Assembly (NCBI GenBank): GCA_963682025.1
Contig: OY821517.1
Span: forward strand, 229,007,928-229,071,927
Direction: 5' to 3'
Length of the DNA: 64,000 nt
DNA from: Cordilura impudica
Lineage: Eukaryota > Arthropoda > Insecta > Diptera > Scathophagidae
The first letter of the stretch is position 1, and each line of letters opens with the position of its first letter. Under the pieces are notes generated by a model. It made no database searches. It was not told the DNA's origin and worked only from the letters and a program-made list of their open reading frames with translations. Shown here piece after piece: positions 61,204 through 64,000 of this stretch. The translations under genes and the position numbers were made by a program.

Positions 61204-62229
61204 CTTACCCGACCCCTAACCAAATACCGACCGACTGCTTAAAAACCGACCCGAAGCAGTAAAAACCGACCCGGGCAGTACGTACTGCCAAATACGTAAG
61301 CAAAAAATCGAACTGTGTACCGACCGATAACAGTTACCCGTACCGAACAGTACCCCGACAAACTGTTAACCGACCCACAGAATCGCCAAACGCACTAAAA
61401 AGCAACGGCCCTAACCGCAACCGATACGACGGTATCAATTTACGAATTAAAACCACACTCACACTACGAACCGCGATTAAAAATTTTTTAATTACGGACA
61501 GACGGACACGCCGCGGACAGACGGACACTGCCACGGACAGACGGACACTGCCGCGGACAGACGGACACTGCCACGGACAGACGGACAACCGACTGACACA
61601 ACCGCAGACAGACGGACGCTGCCACGGAAGGACAGACAACCGACGGAAGGACGGACAACCGAAGGAAGGACGGACAACTTATAACTGACGGAAGGACGGA
61701 CACTTAGACTACTAGTGAACCAAAAACAGTTGTAATGGTTGCGTATACTTAATAGTTTTTAAAAACTAGTACTTATACGCACCCACTCAACTACGTACTG
61801 CACTAACTTCAGCGGAAGTTAGTCAAGACACTTGTACTGTACTACCTACTGACCGACTAGCACAGACACAAACCGGAACAGGAAGTGAACCGTTTTACCG
61901 ACAAAATCCGATTTTTTGCACTGCCTTACCGACAGGAAATAAACACTATTACCGACCCGAAATGGCAAGCCACTAATGGCAACTAAGTTCACCCTTACCA
62001 CTGCCACTCACCACTACCTTACCACAAAAAGTGACTTTAACCTCACAATTTGCCGGAGATTATTTTTGTTCAGCGGAGCACCCGATCAGCGGAGTCTCAA
62101 CTTTACATAAACAAAATCACACACACACACTATCACTTCTATTCACTTAGAAAATTCAAAAAATTCAACTAATTAACGCGACGCTTTATAAAATCACAAC
62201 CGTACACTTCAACAGTCCAACAACGAATG
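61204..62229 (-). other. R1-type LINE 5' UTR
   Basis: Over 1 kb without a supported frame. It holds ACCGACCCG-type repeats (61205-61290), a CGGACAGACGGACACTGCC minisatellite (61494-61710) and an (AC)n run (62115-62131). Overlapping V/R/L/S-rich frames at 61334-61703 come from the minisatellite. Confidence 0.75.
61494..61710. repeat. 20-bp minisatellite in the LINE 5' UTR
   Basis: About ten units of CGGACAGACGGACACTGCC plus one base, degenerating on the right into GGAAGGACGGACAACCGA units. On the minus strand (the LINE sense strand) the unit reads GTCCGTCTGTCCG, the same 13-mer as the DINE-like core. Confidence 0.9.
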
Positions 62230-62243
62230 ATCCTTAGAGGGAA
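62230..62243. repeat. Target site duplication of the R1-type LINE (copy 2)
   Basis: ATCCTTAGAGGGAA, identical to 56211-56224; it marks the 5' junction of the LINE. Confidence 0.93.
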
Positions 62244-63519
62244 TAATTTCATCCATGTAGGCTATAACCGTTCCATCTTGTATTAAATCTCTCAAAAGTG
62301 CAAAAATGAATCTAGTAAATACCGCCGGCGAGTTACTGATACCAAATGGTACAAACAAAAACTCATATTGCCCTTTAGGGGTTATAAAAGAAGTATATTT
62401 TCGCGACCCCTCCTCCAAAGGTACATGGAAAAACCCATTCTTAAGATCCAAAGTAGTGTAAACACTTCCAGATTGTAATTTATCCAGCACCTCTTCCATC
62501 AATGGCATAGGAAAATGATCTCTAATAATCTTTTGGTTCAATTTTCTATAATCGCAGCATTGACGTTTCGTACCATCTTTCTTCGCTGCCAAAACCACTG
62601 GCGAGGCATATTCGGAAACGCTAGGCTGGATTATCTCCTGTTCTAGCCACTCCTTGACTTGACGGTCAACAATAACCTGATCAGCAAAAGGCAACCGTCT
62701 CGGTCTTTGATATATTGGTATGTCATCTTTCAAAACTATTTTCAGCTCAACTGGATTGTTAGTATTTTTCTTTGGTTGATATCCGGTTATCATTTCCTTA
62801 ACTCTTTTAATAACTTTCTCATCCAAATGGTCTAACTCTAATTGTAAATCAGGCTCATAAACTTCTGCATTTAGACATATACTTTTAAATTCTCTCAATA
62901 ACAAATTCTTTTCGGTGGGTTTTTCAAAAAGTGCTTCACCATTCCTAATGGTAACCTCAACTTCTTTCAAAAAACTATTGCCTATCATAATGGAGTGGAT
63001 GATGTAACGCTCACCAACCACGTAAAACGTTACATCAAATGAAGAACCATCTATTTCCACTGATGACTTAAATCGCCCCATAGTGAATATCTCACTCTCA
63101 CCGATGCCACATAGTTTTACTCTTTCAGGGACTAAATTTATCTCACCCAACAGAAATAATGTGTCAAAACGCATAAGGCATATATCGCATCCAGTATCGA
63201 TTAGTGCTGATAACGATTTTCCTCTGATTGAAATATCCTTAAAAATTAAGCCTGGACCTTTCTTAACCATATTTACCTGATCATGTTCTACTTTCACTAC
63301 ACTATTTCTGGTCTTACACTCGAATGATCGGTGACCGAATCGCTGACATTTAAAACATTTTATCTGTTTTTCAGAACATTCTCTGGCCATGTGATTCTTG
63401 TCGCCGCATTTGTAGCATTTTCGGTCCTTTTCATCTCTTGCGGTTGCTTCAGGTTTCCTGCCAATTGTAACAGGGTCTTTTCCTCTATTTGAAGAATGTG
63501 GATTAAGTCTGATTTTCTC
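62230..63519 (-). pseudogene. pol: Ty3/gypsy pol, 5' part: zinc knuckles, protease, RT
   Basis: Two CCHC knuckles (CYKCGDKNHMAREC near 63400 and CFKCQRFGHRSFEC), an aspartic protease with ALIDTGCDICLMR (about 63190), then RT with IIQPSVSEYASPVVLAAKKD, CDYRKLNQKIIRDHFPMP, YTTLDLKNGFFHVPL, FVPFGISNSPAVFTR and the catalytic site as AYMDEII, where the second Asp of YXDD is Glu. The coding sequence is then cut by the R1-type LINE at 62229. The frame 62209-63390 runs 21 bp into the LINE by chance. The changed catalytic residue and the insertion show the element is inactive. Confidence 0.93.
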
Positions 63520-64000
63520 TTAGATTTTTATTTGTCTTTTCAGATCACCTACAGTTTCGGCCTGGTATAAAACGGATTTATTAAATTTTGAGTCGGGAAT
63601 GCCCTCTATAAAATACTCTACTATACTTTTCTCATCCAATTAAATGCGTTTTGCAATTTCCATAACACTGTACAGGTACTCGGTTAACGATTCGTTCCTG
63701 TTCAATCGACGATTTCGTAATTGGCGAATAACTTCTACTGCGCAAAAACCCCCACCAAACTCCTCTACTAGCATATTTTTCAGATAAGGCCAGTCTTTTA
63801 CGCCACTCTGGCTTCTTATAAAAAGTTTTGCAGCTCCACCCAGTAATTGCTTTGCATAAACCAACTTCTGCCATGAGGTCCATCCAACTATAGTCGCCAT
63901 ATATTCAAACTCTTCTAACCACTGATTAATGTCAAGTGAGTTAGTGCCCGAGAAAACTGACAAACTATCTTCAACGTCTTTTAGTGTGTAGACACTTTTT
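63520..64000 (-). pseudogene. gag: Ty3/gypsy gag, C-terminal part, runs off the window
   Basis: The frame is open from the window edge through SVYTLKDVEDSLSVFSGTNS, INQWLEEFEYMA, KQLLGGAAKLFI and NRNESLTEYLYSVMEIAKRI, a retrotransposon Gag core. A TAA at 63640-63642 and another at 63520-63522 interrupt what is otherwise one frame (IVEYFIEGIPDSKFNKSV lies between). It then continues into the zinc knuckles. Because the frame is open at the edge, the Met at 63963 is not the true start. Confidence 0.88.

Larger units (their letters stand above)
56225..62229 (-). mobile_element. R1-clade non-LTR retrotransposon, full length (6005 bp), decayed
   Basis: Inserted in gypsy pol with a 14-bp target duplication. 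Minus-strand order: long GC-rich 5' UTR with minisatellite, ORF1 with zinc knuckles, ORF2 with APE endonuclease, reverse transcriptase and C-terminal Cys-rich region, then a 560-bp 3' UTR. ORF1 stop TAA and ORF2 ATG are separated by one base (59798-59796). The endonuclease motif GMDANASSPMW and the C-terminal CDCGPFTEDWFHIL pattern place it in the R1 clade (R1, Waldo, TRAS group). Since it sits in a gypsy element, this copy did not use a conserved rDNA target. Confidence 0.92.

Noticed and set aside
61334..61703. Overlapping V/S/R/L-rich minus-strand frames upstream of the LINE ORF1.
   Set aside because: They derive from the 20-bp CGGACAGACGGACACTGCC minisatellite of the 5' UTR, in three overlapping frames.

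Overview
This window looks like constitutive heterochromatin or a transposon-rich island from a fly (Diptera; a calyptrate such as a blow fly or house fly is a guess from the element mix). I see no intact host gene. Evidence for an insect: dispersed repeats whose two ends and core resemble what I recall of Drosophila INE-1/DINE-1 (non-autonomous Helitron/Helentron), an R1-clade LINE, a Ty3/gypsy element, a Penelope-like element, MITEs and tandem U1 snRNA pseudogenes. All long open frames are transposon relics or by-products of repeats whose period is a multiple of three (or becomes so, 3 x 7).

Layout. 1-9336: satellite made entirely of 7-bp units: pure ACATTTT arrays, pure AATTTTT arrays and degenerate CATTTTY mixtures, with a 200-N assembly gap at 8789-8988. 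9337-54540: AT-rich, nested transposon graveyard dominated by DINE-like elements. Their left end is the hairpin ATACCCTC...GAGGGTAT, their core contains GTCCGTCTGTCCG, and their right end is GGAGGGTATC followed by a GATTCGGC/GCCGAA hairpin and ACTTGTTT. 54540-64000: higher-GC remains of one gypsy retrotransposon on the minus strand, split by a 6.0-kb R1-clade LINE with a 14-bp target duplication.

The central result is a reconstruction of nested insertions in which other copies in the same window supply the empty sites. A DINE-like element at 11693-20016 is interrupted by a second one (14714-19336). A related copy at 27145-33553 holds a MITE (TSD AAT) that holds a 2198-bp solo LTR (TSD ACAA), plus a second MITE (TSD TTA). 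A further DINE-like element of about 12.7 kb (40701-53435) sits inside a TAA-flanked MITE, itself inside a zinc-finger-fragment element (Z) that is uninterrupted at 18267-19336. 

The most unusual object is 'element K', present twice in opposite orientation (20054-22542 and 37704-39696). It carries a 21-bp minisatellite that reads open for hundreds of codons and has hairpins near both ends. It is inserted without an obvious target duplication into two different hosts, each with an empty counterpart in the window. A likely single-copy precursor of its 21-bp unit is found in the DINE-like elements. The solo LTR is also odd: it is very long and holds a 9-bp array, about 16 copies of a 22-bp motif and repeated compact splice-signal cassettes.

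Limits: classifications rest on motif recognition and within-window comparison only; many internal boundaries are approximate to a few bases.
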